This document shows, piece by piece, positions 1-9,213 of a stretch of DNA of 26,580 nucleotides. The stretch spans positions 1-26,580 of the forward strand of contig JACRIR010000104.1 of the NCBI GenBank assembly GCA_016215705.1, given 5' to 3'. How positions within the stretch are numbered: position 1 is the first letter of the stretch; each line of letters starts with the position of its first letter. This DNA comes from Candidatus Poribacteria bacterium. GTDB taxonomy: Bacteria > Abyssobacteria > SURF-5. A program made the translations under genes and the position numbers. The notes below the pieces were generated by a model, which was not told where the DNA came from, did no database searches, and was given only the letters and a program-made list of their open reading frames with translations.

Positions 1-2384
1 ACAAGATAGGCGTCCCCTCCCATCTCTATCGAGCGCCTGAGCGCGCTCGCCGCTTTCCCACGATCGCCGGTTCGCGCGCAGTACTTTGCAAGCATGAATA
101 GGGCCAAAGGCGAATCGGGTTCGCTTTCGAGCGCCTTATTGAGGACCTCGCTTGCATCGTCGAGCCTGTTAAGTTGAAGATATGCATTCGCGAGACCTCT
201 GAGAGCGAACACGTACGTGGGTTTTATCTTCAATGCCCGTCGGAATTGTTCCACGGCGTCGTCATGTTGCCCAACCAGTGAGTAAAGCTGACCCATAGCA
301 GTCATCGCCTCATGGTAATTTGGATATAGGCGCACCGCCTTGCGATAGGCGAGAAACGCATCGGCATACTGACCGGTTGATCGATATGCGTTTCCAAGCC
401 CGTAGTAGGCAAGCGCCATGTAGGGGTTTCCGGCGATCGCATGTTTATATTCACGTATCGCGTCCGAGTGTCGGCCGGCGCGATCTTCGAGCCGACCCAG
501 GTTATAACGGCTGATAGGATATTCAGGATTGAACTTCAGGGCGAGCTCGACGGCCCATCGCGAAAGATCATCGCGCCCGAGGTCTTCGAACATCAGGCTC
601 TGGTTGTTCAACTCGACCGGATAGATTTCCAGGGCAAGCGGCGCATTCTTCAAGCGAGAATTATTGAGGAAAAGCTGCAATTCGGAGTCCCAGAAATCCT
701 TATTATCAGCCACAGTCTCCTCACTCAATGCCAGCGGAGTATTCGAGTAACGACAGATAATCCCTTGTGGATCGAGGTTCTTGAAGAACGGCAAGCCCTT
801 CATGATGATTCCCCAAAAGATGGGGCGCCGGTCGTAGTTAGCATCCATGATCGCCTGGATGGCGAGGTACTTCCGGGTTTCTGTGTCGGCGCCGCGCTGC
901 TTATAGTCCTCGACAGTTTCAGACGGTGGCAGCACAAGCTCGGGATACTGCTCCATCACCTGAGAATGCAAAGGAATCCCTGCCGTTATCCATGTAGGCT
1001 CTATAACCATCAAATCAGGCCGCCTGTACTCGCAATACTTTAGATACCAGAGTATGAAGAGGGCATTGCCATCCAGAGTGAATAATGCGGAATCCCTGGG
1101 CAAGCGTTCGAGAATCTGTTCTCCGTAGCGTAAGGCATATATATCCTCGCTCCGGTTCATTTTCCGGAAATTCAGCCCAAAAGGAAGTATGAAACTGACC
1201 CCAAGCGCGCCACATACGCCGTACCGCAAGACTTTCGCAGAAGATTCGGCCCTGATTCTGTCCGAAACAGCGATCACCCACTTGAACGCCTGCTGCAAGC
1301 CCACCCCTATCCAAATGGCCATGAGAGCGAGAGCGGGCACGAAATACGCCGAGATGAAAGCACTATTGAGGCCGATATAGAAGAGAATTGCAACGACGAT
1401 GAGCCCGAATACCACCACGCGGCCTTCCCTGCGCGCTAGAGTCCATGCGCCAGTGATTCCAAGGGCGCAACCTGCAATAGTGAACTGATGCAACAAGTCC
1501 TTTCCACTGAGAATAAGATGTCCGATTATTTTCACCGGATTGGGCGTGCTGACGACATTTGGCGAAAACTGCCTGGCTGTCACCACCCACAGAAAATTCC
1601 TCAGGTTCTCAGGATTGCCCCAATCGATGGGCGGATTCGCCAGAGACCTCAATGGTAGATAACCATACACGAGCAAGCCGCTGAAGGAGACGAACAGCAT
1701 GCTGAAAAAAAGCCGGGGCGCAAGAATACGCTTCCCAAAAGAAAAAAGAAACAGGTACACGAAAGCGGGGAAAAAGAACACACCGGCCACGTGGTTTGTC
1801 AGACTGAACCCGTAAAGGAAACTGAATAACAAGAGCGAGCGCCGCTCATCCTTCCAGACAACCTTACCTGACACAAGACGAAATGCAATAAGCGTAAGCA
1901 ACATCATGAAGAAGCTGTGAAAGGTTGTCGTCTCGGCGATCGTGGCCTGATCCCACACCATGGGCGCAAAGGCGAAGAAGAGAGCCCCCCCAAACGCACA
2001 GACAGGGGTCAGGTCTACACATTTGACATAAGGCATTGGCTTGCGTTGAGGACCGTTGATGGAATGTTTTATGTCAAATGTGTAGACTTGACCCCTTATT
2101 ATCTTGTATATCAGCAGGCAGGTAAGCGCTCCGAAGAACGCGGACATCAGGTTTACACGATACGCGACGGAGCCCACCGGCAACAACGTGAACAGCTTGC
2201 CGACAATGGAATAAAGAGGATGGCCGGGAGGATGCGGAATGCCGAGAGTGTACGCAGCGGCTATCAGCTCGCCCGAGTCGCCCCAGTAAACGGTGGGACA
2301 CAAAGTGTAAATGTAAACTGCAAAAGTGACAAAGAAGATCAGAAACGCGGACAAAAAGCGCGTCAATCCATGTCTTGTTGTCAT
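1..2384 (-). CDS. DUF2723/TMEM260-like membrane mannosyltransferase with C-terminal TPRs (3' end outside window)
   Basis: About 794 residues are visible and the frame is open to the left edge, so the C-terminus is missing. A first membrane segment (residues about 5-27) is followed by the DUF2723 signature: Tyr-Trp-Gly-Asp-Ser-Gly-Glu-Leu, then Gly-x-Pro-His-Pro-Pro-Gly-His-Pro-Leu. The acidic residues lie in the first extracytoplasmic loop, as in GT-C glycosyltransferases. More hydrophobic segments run to about residue 430, then a soluble part, then about five TPR units from residue 618 onward. The family includes TMEM260, a protein O-mannosyltransferase; a role transferring sugar from a lipid carrier to a protein or glycan is inference. 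Residues about 97-127 are encoded by a palindromic element inserted in frame between two membrane segments. The ATG at 2384 has GGAG directly abutting it, a poor spacing; a TTG at 2420 is an alternative. Family assignment is firm, substrate unknown. Confidence 0.85.
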   Translation of the reverse strand, partial: MTTRHGLTRFLSAFLIFFVTFAVYIYTLCPTVYWGDSGELIAAAYTLGIPHPPGHPLYSIVGKLFTLLPVGSVAYRVNLMSAFFGALTCLLIYKIIRGQVYTFDIKHSINGPQRKPMPYVKCVDLTPVCAFGGALFFAFAPMVWDQATIAETTTFHSFFMMLLTLIAFRLVSGKVVWKDERRSLLLFSFLYGFSLTNHVAGVFFFPAFVYLFLFSFGKRILAPRLFFSMLFVSFSGLLVYGYLPLRSLANPPIDWGNPENLRNFLWVVTARQFSPNVVSTPNPVKIIGHLILSGKDLLHQFTIAGCALGITGAWTLARREGRVVVFGLIVVAILFYIGLNSAFISAYFVPALALMAIWIGVGLQQAFKWVIAVSDRIRAESSAKVLRYGVCGALGVSFILPFGLNFRKMNRSEDIYALRYGEQILERLPRDSALFTLDGNALFILWYLKYCEYRRPDLMVIEPTWITAGIPLHSQVMEQYPELVLPPSETVEDYKQRGADTETRKYLAIQAIMDANYDRRPIFWGIIMKGLPFFKNLDPQGIICRYSNTPLALSEETVADNKDFWDSELQLFLNNSRLKNAPLALEIYPVELNNQSLMFEDLGRDDLSRWAVELALKFNPEYPISRYNLGRLEDRAGRHSDAIREYKHAIAGNPYMALAYYGLGNAYRSTGQYADAFLAYRKAVRLYPNYHEAMTAMGQLYSLVGQHDDAVEQFRRALKIKPTYVFALRGLANAYLQLNRLDDASEVLNKALESEPDSPLALFMLAKYCARTGDRGKAASALRRSIEMGGDAYL
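2005..2095. repeat. REP/MITE-like palindrome inserted in frame inside the DUF2723 gene
   Basis: Two 27-bp arms (2005-2031 and 2069-2095) are inverted copies with one mismatch, separated by 37 bp. The outer ends are GGGGTCA/TGACCCC and the inner ends TTTGACATAA/TTATGTCAAA. The element encodes about 31 residues without stop or frameshift and sits in a loop between two predicted membrane helices. I recognise no transposase here, so it would be a non-autonomous element. Confidence 0.85.
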
Positions 2385-2556
2385 CTCCGACGCTGGATGT
2401 CCGATCGTCGTTGATGACAAGTTTTTGGTTTTGGATTCCATCAACCGCGATTCTCGGGAAGCATTATTGCAGGCGAAGGGTCGCAGGCCAAAGCGAAGCA
2501 ATCCCATGCGCTCAGGAAAATCGGGGACACGATGCCGAGTCGTGTCCCCGATTTTC
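2385..2556. other. Intergenic gap between glycosyltransferase and DUF2723 genes
   Basis: This 172-bp gap interrupts an otherwise tightly packed minus-strand gene series. It holds most of a perfect 19-bp-arm palindrome and a weak match (about 2488-2505, AAAGCGAAGCAATCCCAT) to the dispersed repeat seen at 10611 and 16314. I see no gene and no convincing promoter in it. Confidence 0.6.
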
Positions 2557-2558
2557 CT
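2514..2558. repeat. Palindrome with CGGGGACACGA arms, copy 1 (possible terminator)
   Basis: Perfect 19-bp inverted arms (2514-2532 and 2540-2558) flank a 7-nt loop (TGCCGAG). It overlaps the TAG stop (2557-2559) of the glycosyltransferase on the minus strand. A related, decayed copy lies at 10486-10526, so this is a dispersed palindrome family. A long hairpin with a T-run at its minus-strand 3' side could also end transcription or stabilise the upstream mRNA. Confidence 0.8.
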
Positions 2559-3291
2559 AAGCGCCGGCGTTTCGCTCGGCCCCCAAGTAGACGGCCCGGT
2601 GGAACGTCCTTTTCCACCAGAGCCTGAACAAGTCTTTGACCGTGCGCCAAATGACCTTTGGCCTTCCGCAAGTCTGCTTCCCGGCAGTGCGCGGAACGTA
2701 GGTGATGTCAACTTCCTGCAGACGGTAGCCGAGGTCGCGTGCTTTTATCATGATTTCGGCAGTTATGAAGACGCCTCTCGACTCGATGTCGATTCGCTCG
2801 AGCATAGCTCTGCGGTACATATGGATGTAATTGAATTGACGCTCTTTCATGCCGAAGAGCAGTTTGATGAGAGTGATATTCACAACCGACACGAACTTGC
2901 GAAACAGCGTGTAGTCCCGTCTGTCCGAGCGCACGCCGACAACGAGATCGCATTCGCGAGAGGCGTCCATGTACTTGTAGAGATCATCGATGTCGAGCGC
3001 CAGATCGGCAGGAATGAATATGACAAACTCACCGTTGCTCGCCTTGATCCCGGTGAACACTCCGCTGCCCGGGCCGAGATTGCGTTCGTGGTTAATCGGC
3101 CTGATTCGGGCATCTGCCTGCGCCATCTCCTCCGCTATTGCTCGTGTATGATCGGTGCTTCCGTCGTTCACAATAATAATTTCAAAAGGAACCCGGAGAG
3201 CCTCGAGCTTGTTCGCAATCAGAGTACTCGTAGGGCGGATGCTGGCTTCTTCATTAAAGGCGGGAATTACAACCGACACGTACGGATTCAT
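2557..3291 (-). CDS. Family 2 glycosyltransferase (dolichyl-phosphate-mannose synthase-like)
   Basis: A 244-residue GT-A fold enzyme. It opens with the GT2 signature [11 protein letters not shown], then [11 protein letters not shown] near residue 40, which binds the nucleotide-sugar. The usual metal-binding DxD region reads PADLALD, as in many polyprenol-phosphate glycosyltransferases of this type. Probable role: moving a sugar from a nucleotide donor to polyprenyl phosphate, which could supply the DUF2723 enzyme encoded next; this link is inference. The ATG at 3291 overlaps the upstream acyltransferase stop as ATGA, which fixes the start against longer in-frame options. A short hydrophobic stretch lies near residue 135, but there is no C-terminal membrane anchor. 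The stop codon is embedded in the 2514-2558 palindrome. Confidence 0.87.
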   Translation of the reverse strand: MNPYVSVVIPAFNEEASIRPTSTLIANKLEALRVPFEIIIVNDGSTDHTRAIAEEMAQADARIRPINHERNLGPGSGVFTGIKASNGEFVIFIPADLALDIDDLYKYMDASRECDLVVGVRSDRRDYTLFRKFVSVVNITLIKLLFGMKERQFNYIHMYRRAMLERIDIESRGVFITAEIMIKARDLGYRLQEVDITYVPRTAGKQTCGRPKVIWRTVKDLFRLWWKRTFHRAVYLGAERNAGA

Positions 3292-3860
3292 GTTCGTCGC
3301 CCCCGGATTACTCTGGCCGGCACTCCCCCAACGATCGCATAGGGCTCGACATCTTCGCACACCACCGCTCCTGCGCCAACCTGCGCGCCTCGTCCCACGG
3401 TTACGCCGGGGAGTATCACCGCCGAAGTTCCGATGTCGACGTCGTCCTCAATTACCACGGCCCTGAAAACAATGGGAGTGTGGAGTATGGGCTTCGAGGT
3501 GTCCTCGCCGTCATGGTGCGAGGTAATAATCTTGACGGCAGGGCCGATCCCCACGTTTCGGCCTATCTTGATCCCGCCCGCGCTGTGAAAGAAACATTGC
3601 TGCCCGATCCACACGCCGTTCCCTATCACCATCTTATTCTTGTAGTATCCCTTCAAGATGGTATTGTGGCCGATATACACGTCGTCTCCGATCTCGATGT
3701 TTTCCGGATGAAAAATGAGCACGCCCGCCTCAATGACAACGTCTTTCCCGAGGCGGGCTAGCTTTGAAGTATCCGGCGTTCCGCTGCCGTGAGATTTCGC
3801 CATATCAGTGTCTGGGAGATTTGCGCTCCCCTCAAGGATTCCCGGCCGGACTCCCAACAT
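3288..3860 (-). CDS. Left-handed beta-helix (hexapeptide) acyltransferase
   Basis: 190 residues (171 if started at the ATG at 3803). From about residue 40 the sequence is a run of hexapeptide repeats ([LIV]-G-x-x-x-x), including [59 protein letters not shown] and VGAGAVV. It ends in [10 protein letters not shown], the classic ending of sugar O- or N-acetyltransferases of the LacA/WbbJ group. Conserved His residues around ITSHHDG may be catalytic. The ATG at 3860 has AGGGA four bases upstream and overlaps the epimerase end by 29 bp; the internal ATG at 3803 has no good ribosome-binding site. The 3' end overlaps the glycosyltransferase by ATGA. It probably decorates a surface or pilus glycan; the substrate cannot be told. 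Confidence 0.85.
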   Translation of the reverse strand: MLGVRPGILEGSANLPDTDMAKSHGSGTPDTSKLARLGKDVVIEAGVLIFHPENIEIGDDVYIGHNTILKGYYKNKMVIGNGVWIGQQCFFHSAGGIKIGRNVGIGPAVKIITSHHDGEDTSKPILHTPIVFRAVVIEDDVDIGTSAVILPGVTVGRGAQVGAGAVVCEDVEPYAIVGGVPARVIRGRRT

Positions 3861-4875
3861 GTTCCCTGCATTCGTGGATCAAACCGGACGTGGACCCACT
3901 CCCCAACTGAGCGCGATACCATTCGATAGTGCGGATCAGCCCCTCATTAAGGTCGATTTTCGGCTCAAAGCCAAGCAAGCGTGTCGCCTTCTGGATGCTG
4001 GGAATCCTGAGCTCGACGTCTACGTAGTCTTTCTTTACGAAGATGATCTCGGAGTTTGAGCGGGCCAGCGTCTTTATCTTCTCGGCCAGCGTGTTGATGG
4101 TAACAGTCCCGCGGGGATTGCCGATATTGAACACGTGCCCCACCGCGTCCGGGTTAGTAAGGGTGAGGATAATTCCATCCACCATGTCGTCGATGTAGCA
4201 CCATGCGCGTATTTGATTGCCGTCCCCGTGAATCTCCATCGGGAGGTCCTTAAGGGCGCGCACTGCGAACGTGTGGATCGCTCCGACACCCATCTGCCGG
4301 GGTCCGAAGACGTTGAATGGGCGAATCGAGACAGTCGGAAGGCCCGTCTCCTTGCCATAATTGTGCACGAGATGTTCAGCCGCCAGTTTGCTGACTGCAT
4401 AGGTCCAGCGGGCCTCACCCACCGTGCCGAGCGTAGTTGCGCTCATTTCTTCAGCATGGTAGACATGCGTGCCGAAAACTTCGCTGGTCGAGAAATCCAC
4501 AAACCGTTCCACGTTCCTCGAGTTTGCGACTGTTGCCTCAAGCACGTTATAAGTCCCGATGAAATTGATCTTCATCGTACGAGTGGGAACGCGAAGCACG
4601 GTATCCACACCCGCTATTGCGGCAAGGTGCAGCACCATATCAGGCGCGGCCTTTCTTATTGCCGCACAAAGCAGATCGTAATTGAGGATATCGCCGTGAA
4701 TGAAAGAAAGGTTGGGGTGAGTCCATGCGGGGCAATCTCTGAGAGAGTTGCGATGCCCATTGTCAAAAACGGATATCTTGTTCCGTTCGACCAAGCGCTG
4801 CACAAGACTCGTTCCGATGAAACCGGCGCCTCCGGTCAAAAAGATCGACTTGCCACTTATTTCCTGAGTGCCCAC
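3832..4875 (-). CDS. NAD-dependent epimerase/dehydratase (extended SDR, nucleotide-sugar)
   Basis: 347 residues with the extended short-chain dehydrogenase layout. The NAD-binding motif TGGAGFIG is near residue 14, an acidic residue (VFDNG) ends beta-2, HLAA is near residue 83, FSTSEVFG carries the catalytic Ser/Thr, and YAVSK has Tyr159 and Lys163. [10 protein letters not shown] follows, as in UDP-glucose 4-epimerase, UDP-glucuronate decarboxylase and dTDP-glucose dehydratase relatives. It should make a nucleotide-sugar for the neighbouring transferases, but the exact reaction is not decidable. The start is GTG at 4875, preceded by GGAAAGGAG with good spacing. The stop overlaps the acyltransferase start. 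It lies 14 bp after pilC, so the sugar genes may be co-transcribed with the pilus operon. Confidence 0.88.
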   Translation of the reverse strand: MGTQEISGKSIFLTGGAGFIGTSLVQRLVERNKISVFDNGHRNSLRDCPAWTHPNLSFIHGDILNYDLLCAAIRKAAPDMVLHLAAIAGVDTVLRVPTRTMKINFIGTYNVLEATVANSRNVERFVDFSTSEVFGTHVYHAEEMSATTLGTVGEARWTYAVSKLAAEHLVHNYGKETGLPTVSIRPFNVFGPRQMGVGAIHTFAVRALKDLPMEIHGDGNQIRAWCYIDDMVDGIILTLTNPDAVGHVFNIGNPRGTVTINTLAEKIKTLARSNSEIIFVKKDYVDVELRIPSIQKATRLLGFEPKIDLNEGLIRTIEWYRAQLGSGSTSGLIHECREHVGSPAGNP

Positions 4876-4889
4876 GCTCGACTCCTTTC

Positions 4890-6122
4890 CTAACCAACCA
4901 GCGTAGAGAGTTTGAATATCGGGAGAAACAGAGCAAGCACCATCCCGCCGACGACGATACCAAGGAAGAGAATCAGCATAGGCTCAATCAGCGAAGTGAG
5001 ACTGGAAATGGTCGCCTCCACTTGCTGATCATAGAATTCGGCTATTTTCCCGAGCAACTCGTCAAGCGCGCCCGTTCTTTCGCCGACGTCGATCATGCGT
5101 GTAACCATAAGCGGGAATGCGCCGCTGCGGGAGAGGGGCTCAGAGATCGTGGCGCCGGCCTTGATACTCGACTGAGACCCGTTCACGGCGCGCGCAATCA
5201 CTTCGTTTCCGATAGTGCGCTCCACAATCTCGAGCGCTGCAAGCACCGGAACGCCGCTCCGCGTGAGTGTAGACAGAGTTCGCGCAAACCGGGCCACTGC
5301 AACTTTTCTGAATAGCGGCCCGAAAACCGGCAGCCTGAGCTTGACAGTATCGAACTGCATTTTGCCCAACGGCGTGGAAACATAATATCGCACGCCGACA
5401 AATATTGCAACAAGAATCCCGATAACAATCAGAATGTAACTGCGGAGGATGTTGCTTAGCTTGATAAGCATGAGCGTCGGCGCAGGAAGCTGTCCTCCAA
5501 GGCCTTCGAATATCTCCTGGAACTTCGGCACGATGAATACAAGCAGGCCGACAGCAATCGCTACGACGATAACCAATGCGATGATGGGATATGTCATCGC
5601 GGACTTGATCTCGCGCTTGAGTTTTTCGGTGGCCTCGAGGTACTCCGCAAGCTGGATGAGAATGCCGTCCAGGTTGCCGCTCGCCTCGCCCGCGCGCACC
5701 ATGCTGGCGTAAAGGTCGGTGAAAACCTTTGGGTGCTTCTTCAACGCGTCCGAGAACGTAAGTCCTGCCTCGATATCCTGTCCTATCTGGGTCAGAACCC
5801 GCTTAAAATTGGCGCTCTCGGTTTGTTCGATCATGATGTCAATTCCCTGAAGCAGCGGCAGACCGGCATTGACCATGGTCGCCAGCGAACGCGTGAAGAG
5901 GATCATCTCTTCCGATTTGATTTTCTTGCCGCGTCTCAGACCTTTTCCCGCCAAGGCTTTCTTTGTGTCCTGGGCGCGCGCCGAGTGGGTGTCGGATACG
6001 GATGTGGGAATGAGACCCTTATCCCTCAGTTTCTGAAGCATATCCTGTTTGTTGTCTGCGTCCATCCTGCCGGACGCGCTGTTACCTGACTTGTCACGAG
6101 CCGTGTACTGGAACGTTGGCAT
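4890..6122 (-). CDS. pilC: Type IV pilus inner-membrane platform protein PilC
   Basis: 410 residues from the ATG at 6122, chosen because GGAGGG lies about eight bases upstream and the protein then begins MPTFQYTARD, the usual PilC start. Two T2SSF (GspF) domains are seen: the first with RSLATMVNAGLPLLQGI and a Gly-Glu-x-Ser-Gly-x-Leu stretch, the second with RTLSTLTRSGVPVLAALE and GERTGALDELL. Three membrane segments lie near residues 180-202, 230-250 and 378-403. PilC is the platform that couples the PilB and PilT ATPases to pilin assembly. It starts 19 bp after the pilR stop and closes the pilT-pilS-pilR-pilC cluster. Length and motifs are normal. Confidence 0.95.
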   Translation of the reverse strand: MPTFQYTARDKSGNSASGRMDADNKQDMLQKLRDKGLIPTSVSDTHSARAQDTKKALAGKGLRRGKKIKSEEMILFTRSLATMVNAGLPLLQGIDIMIEQTESANFKRVLTQIGQDIEAGLTFSDALKKHPKVFTDLYASMVRAGEASGNLDGILIQLAEYLEATEKLKREIKSAMTYPIIALVIVVAIAVGLLVFIVPKFQEIFEGLGGQLPAPTLMLIKLSNILRSYILIVIGILVAIFVGVRYYVSTPLGKMQFDTVKLRLPVFGPLFRKVAVARFARTLSTLTRSGVPVLAALEIVERTIGNEVIARAVNGSQSSIKAGATISEPLSRSGAFPLMVTRMIDVGERTGALDELLGKIAEFYDQQVEATISSLTSLIEPMLILFLGIVVGGMVLALFLPIFKLSTLVG

Positions 6123-6141
6123 TGCTGATCCCTCCGTTTGA

Positions 6142-7551
6142 CTAATCGTCCCTTTCGGGTTCGTTGCCATCCTTTGATTTCATGTTGTATTTTTCCAGCT
6201 TGTACCTGAGCGACCTCGGCGAGAGCCTCAGCAATCGCGCCGCCCGGGTCTGGGAATTGCTGACTCTGTTCATAGCTTGCTTGATCAGCGAGCGTTCAAA
6301 GGCCCCGACGTGTTCGTCCAGGTCAATGCCGTCCGCGGAGACCTCCAGCGCGGCGGCCGGCTCCTCCGCGGTCAGGTCGAACAATTTCCTGGGCAGATCG
6401 GCCGACTCGATCATGTCGCCGTCGCATAATGCCGCTGCCCGCTCAATGACGTTCTCCAGCTCCCGCACATTGCCGGGCCAGCGGTACTGCTCGAGCATCT
6501 GTTCGGTCTCTTTGGAAAGCGCCACCTGTCTGCCCGATCGCTCCCAGAACTTGTTCAGGAAGTGTCTGGCCAACAGTTGAACGTCCTCCCGCCTTTCACG
6601 AAGAGAGGGAGCATATATGGGAATCACGTTCAGACGGTAGTAAAAATCCTCACGGAATCTCCCGTCAGACACCATTTTCTCGAGGTCCTTGTTGGTAGCC
6701 GAGATGAGGCGAACGTCCACCGAGAAATCCGTAGCGCTGCCGACGGGCCGTATTTTCATCTCGTCGAGGACTCGCAACAGCTTCACCTGGAGCGCCATAC
6801 TCGTCTCGCCTATTTCATCGAGAAACAGACTGCCCCCATCCGCCACCTTGAAGAGACCGTCCTTATGAGAGACAGCGCCCGTAAACGCTCCCTTGACGTG
6901 CCCAAACAGCTCACTCTCGAGCAGATTCTCAGGAATGCCGCCGCAGTTTATTGCGATGAATGGTTTCTCGGCGCGAGAACTGCAATTGTGTATGGCTTTG
7001 GCAACGAGTTCCTTGCCCGTCCCGCTCTCGCCGAGTATCAGCACGGTGCTCGACAGGCACGCCACCTTCCGTATCATGTTCTTCATGTCGTTTATTGCTC
7101 GACTATTGCCTACAAGGTCATCGAGCCTGCCGAGCTTCTTGAGCTCGAGCCGGAGAGCCCTGTTCTCGACACGCAGCTTTTTGCTTTCAAGCGCCTTCTG
7201 AACGACCAGCTTGAGCTCGTCGTTCTTGAACGGTTTCACCAGATAGTCAAAAGCTCCCAGGCGCATCGCCTCGACGGCGGAATCGACGGAACTGTGGGCC
7301 GTGATAACTATCGAAGAAATGAACCCATCGGCATTCTGGGCGTGTCGGAGCACCTTCGTGCCGCCATCCCTGTCATCATTCAGCCAGAGGTCAGTGATGA
7401 GCAGGTCCCAAAGGCCATTGCGCAGTTTCTCGGCAGCCTCTTCGTGGGAGCCGACTCCCGTGACATCATACCCCTGTTTTTCAAGCATTATCGTCAGCAA
7501 CTCACGCATGCTCGGTTCATCTTCGACAATCAGGATTCGGAACTTGCCCAT
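6142..7551 (-). CDS. pilR: Sigma-54-dependent response regulator PilR
   Basis: 469 residues. Receiver domain at the N-terminus with acidic pair Glu10/Asp11, phospho-acceptor Asp54 and the conserved Lys in YLVKPF. The AAA+ domain has Walker A GESGTGKE (Lys180), an intact GAFTGA loop in the context HVKGAFTGA, Walker B SLFLDEIG and the arginine-finger region FREDFYYRLNV. The Fis-type helix-turn-helix is at the C-terminus (SNSQTRAARLLRLSPRSLRYKL). In Pseudomonas and Geobacter, PilR with PilS activates sigma-54 transcription of pilin genes. Here it lies three bases after pilS and the operon begins at a consensus sigma-54 promoter, so autoregulation is likely. Assignment as PilR rather than a general NtrC rests on the pil context. 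Confidence 0.92.
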   Translation of the reverse strand: MGKFRILIVEDEPSMRELLTIMLEKQGYDVTGVGSHEEAAEKLRNGLWDLLITDLWLNDDRDGGTKVLRHAQNADGFISSIVITAHSSVDSAVEAMRLGAFDYLVKPFKNDELKLVVQKALESKKLRVENRALRLELKKLGRLDDLVGNSRAINDMKNMIRKVACLSSTVLILGESGTGKELVAKAIHNCSSRAEKPFIAINCGGIPENLLESELFGHVKGAFTGAVSHKDGLFKVADGGSLFLDEIGETSMALQVKLLRVLDEMKIRPVGSATDFSVDVRLISATNKDLEKMVSDGRFREDFYYRLNVIPIYAPSLRERREDVQLLARHFLNKFWERSGRQVALSKETEQMLEQYRWPGNVRELENVIERAAALCDGDMIESADLPRKLFDLTAEEPAAALEVSADGIDLDEHVGAFERSLIKQAMNRVSNSQTRAARLLRLSPRSLRYKLEKYNMKSKDGNEPERDD

Positions 7552-7554
7552 AGT

Positions 7555-9192
7555 CTAAACTCGACTCTCTCTCGGGAGCACCATACGTACCGTGGTCCCC
7601 TTTCCCTCATTGCTTTCGATATCAATTGAACCGCCGTGAGAAGTGACTATCCTGTGGACTATGGACATCCCCAGACCAATCCCGTGCGGTTTAGTCGTAT
7701 AGAAAGGATCGAACATTTTACGAGCCTCCTCCGGAGAAACTCCGTTCCCCTCGTCCTCGACAAGGATACCCACGTGGCCGACTGATTCACCATCTTCTCC
7801 CGCTCCGATTCTCAGTTCGCCGCCCCCGGGCATTGCTTCGACCCCATTGCGGATAACGTTCAGAACTGCCTGCCTGATCTGTCCGCGGTCTGCCATTATG
7901 CTTCCCAGGTCCTCCGGCCATTCTCTGACGATGCGCACTTTGTCGTTGTAGATGAGACATCGCTCCGCCACCTGCGCGACCTCATCGAGTAACTGACTCA
8001 CGGCGAATCGTTCTTTACCGCGCGGATGCGGCCGAACGAATCCGAGGAAATCCGACACGATTTTCTCCAGTTGATCGGTTTCATGTATCGCTATCTTCAT
8101 CAACTGAGCGTCTGTCCCCTCGAGCCTGGAGTTCTCCGACAGTTCCTGGATCGCGCCGCGAATGGAAGCGGCAGGATTCCGAATTTCGTGCGCAAGGACG
8201 GCCGACATCTCGCCTATGGCCGCCAGTCGGTCGGCGCATCGGAGTTCCTCCTCCATGCGTTTGAGCTCGGTGAGGTCAGTGAAACTCGCCACCGCTCCCG
8301 TGACATTCCCTACGCCGTCACGCAGAAGCGACACCGTAATGCCGACCGGAATCTCTTTGCCGTCCCCTCGGGTCACGATAATCTCTTTGCTCTTGCACTC
8401 TCTTTGTTCGCTCACCGATTCTTCAAGGGGATTCGATCGGCCGGCCGGAGTCATAAAGACCGCCGAGATATGTTTGCCAAGTCCTTCGGACACTGATCGC
8501 CGCAGCAAGCCGGCTCCGGCGGGATTGAGGAGCGTAACAATGCAATTTCGATCTATGCCTATGAACCCGCTCGAAAGACTGTTCAGAATGTTCCGCTGGA
8601 ACATTTGAAGCAGTCCGACCCGTCGGGAAAGGTAGCCCGCCAGGAATACGGCCAGATAAAAAGCGAAAACGTTCATTCCGATGTACGCCCACAACTCCTC
8701 GAGTGTCATCATGGCTTTATGCCATCTGAACGGAGACGCGGCCACGATGGACAAGTCACGCTCGAGGAAGATCGCGAGAAGAAAGAACGCCGAACATACG
8801 GTTGCCATGAAAAGACTTTGCTTAAACGAAAGGAGGATGCTTGCGGAAAGTATAATGGCGATATACAGACAATTGAATGCGCTCTCACTGCCTCCGGTCA
8901 GCATTACGACTGCGCTCGTCAGCAGCAGATCACCGCACACAAATAAGAGTGGAAGGTATGCTCCGGGCTGATACTCCTCCGTTATCCAAAAAGCGACGAC
9001 CACGGATTCGACAAAAGCGAGAACAAGAATGGAGTAGAGGCAGACCGTGCTCGGGTCGAGCGCGGAGGCGTTCTTCATGTGAAGCACCGCGCACAGAAGC
9101 GCTATGAGGGAGATGATCAACGCCCTCGCCAGGGTAAACCGTTTCAGAATAGACGCGCTTCGTTCGACGTATACCTTGCCGTTGTCGCTCAT
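7555..9192 (-). CDS. pilS: PilS-like sensor histidine kinase
   Basis: 545 residues. About six hydrophobic segments fill residues 20-190, as in PilS. A PAS domain follows (NILNSLSSGFIGIDRN to the FTDLTELKRMEEEL boundary, about 205-320). The dimerisation/phospho-acceptor helix reads GEMSAVLAHEIRNP with His335. The ATPase domain has the N-box NVIRNGVEAMP, G1 box DEGNGV, F-box FDPFYTTK and G2 box GIGLGMSI. In Pseudomonas, PilS senses pilin in the membrane and controls PilR; the same pairing is expected because pilR starts three bases downstream. The ATG at 9192 has an AGAGGA-type site upstream and starts 21 bp after the pilT stop. Confidence 0.9.
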   Translation of the reverse strand: MSDNGKVYVERSASILKRFTLARALIISLIALLCAVLHMKNASALDPSTVCLYSILVLAFVESVVVAFWITEEYQPGAYLPLLFVCGDLLLTSAVVMLTGGSESAFNCLYIAIILSASILLSFKQSLFMATVCSAFFLLAIFLERDLSIVAASPFRWHKAMMTLEELWAYIGMNVFAFYLAVFLAGYLSRRVGLLQMFQRNILNSLSSGFIGIDRNCIVTLLNPAGAGLLRRSVSEGLGKHISAVFMTPAGRSNPLEESVSEQRECKSKEIIVTRGDGKEIPVGITVSLLRDGVGNVTGAVASFTDLTELKRMEEELRCADRLAAIGEMSAVLAHEIRNPAASIRGAIQELSENSRLEGTDAQLMKIAIHETDQLEKIVSDFLGFVRPHPRGKERFAVSQLLDEVAQVAERCLIYNDKVRIVREWPEDLGSIMADRGQIRQAVLNVIRNGVEAMPGGGELRIGAGEDGESVGHVGILVEDEGNGVSPEEARKMFDPFYTTKPHGIGLGMSIVHRIVTSHGGSIDIESNEGKGTTVRMVLPRESRV

Positions 9193-9213
9193 GCTCCGCC
9201 GTCCTCTGCCCTC

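Noticed and set aside
441-1043. Plus-strand open frame within the first kilobase
   Set aside because: It lies opposite the continuous TPR and soluble part of the DUF2723 protein and looks like a shadow frame.
2514-2558. Simple intrinsic terminator unique to the glycosyltransferase gene
   Set aside because: A related copy at 10486-10526 outside any gene end shows it belongs to a dispersed palindrome family, although it may still stop transcription.
2326-3342. Long plus-strand open frame opposite the glycosyltransferase
   Set aside because: The minus strand encodes a recognisable GT2 enzyme with ATGA coupling to its neighbour; the plus-strand translation has no domain character.
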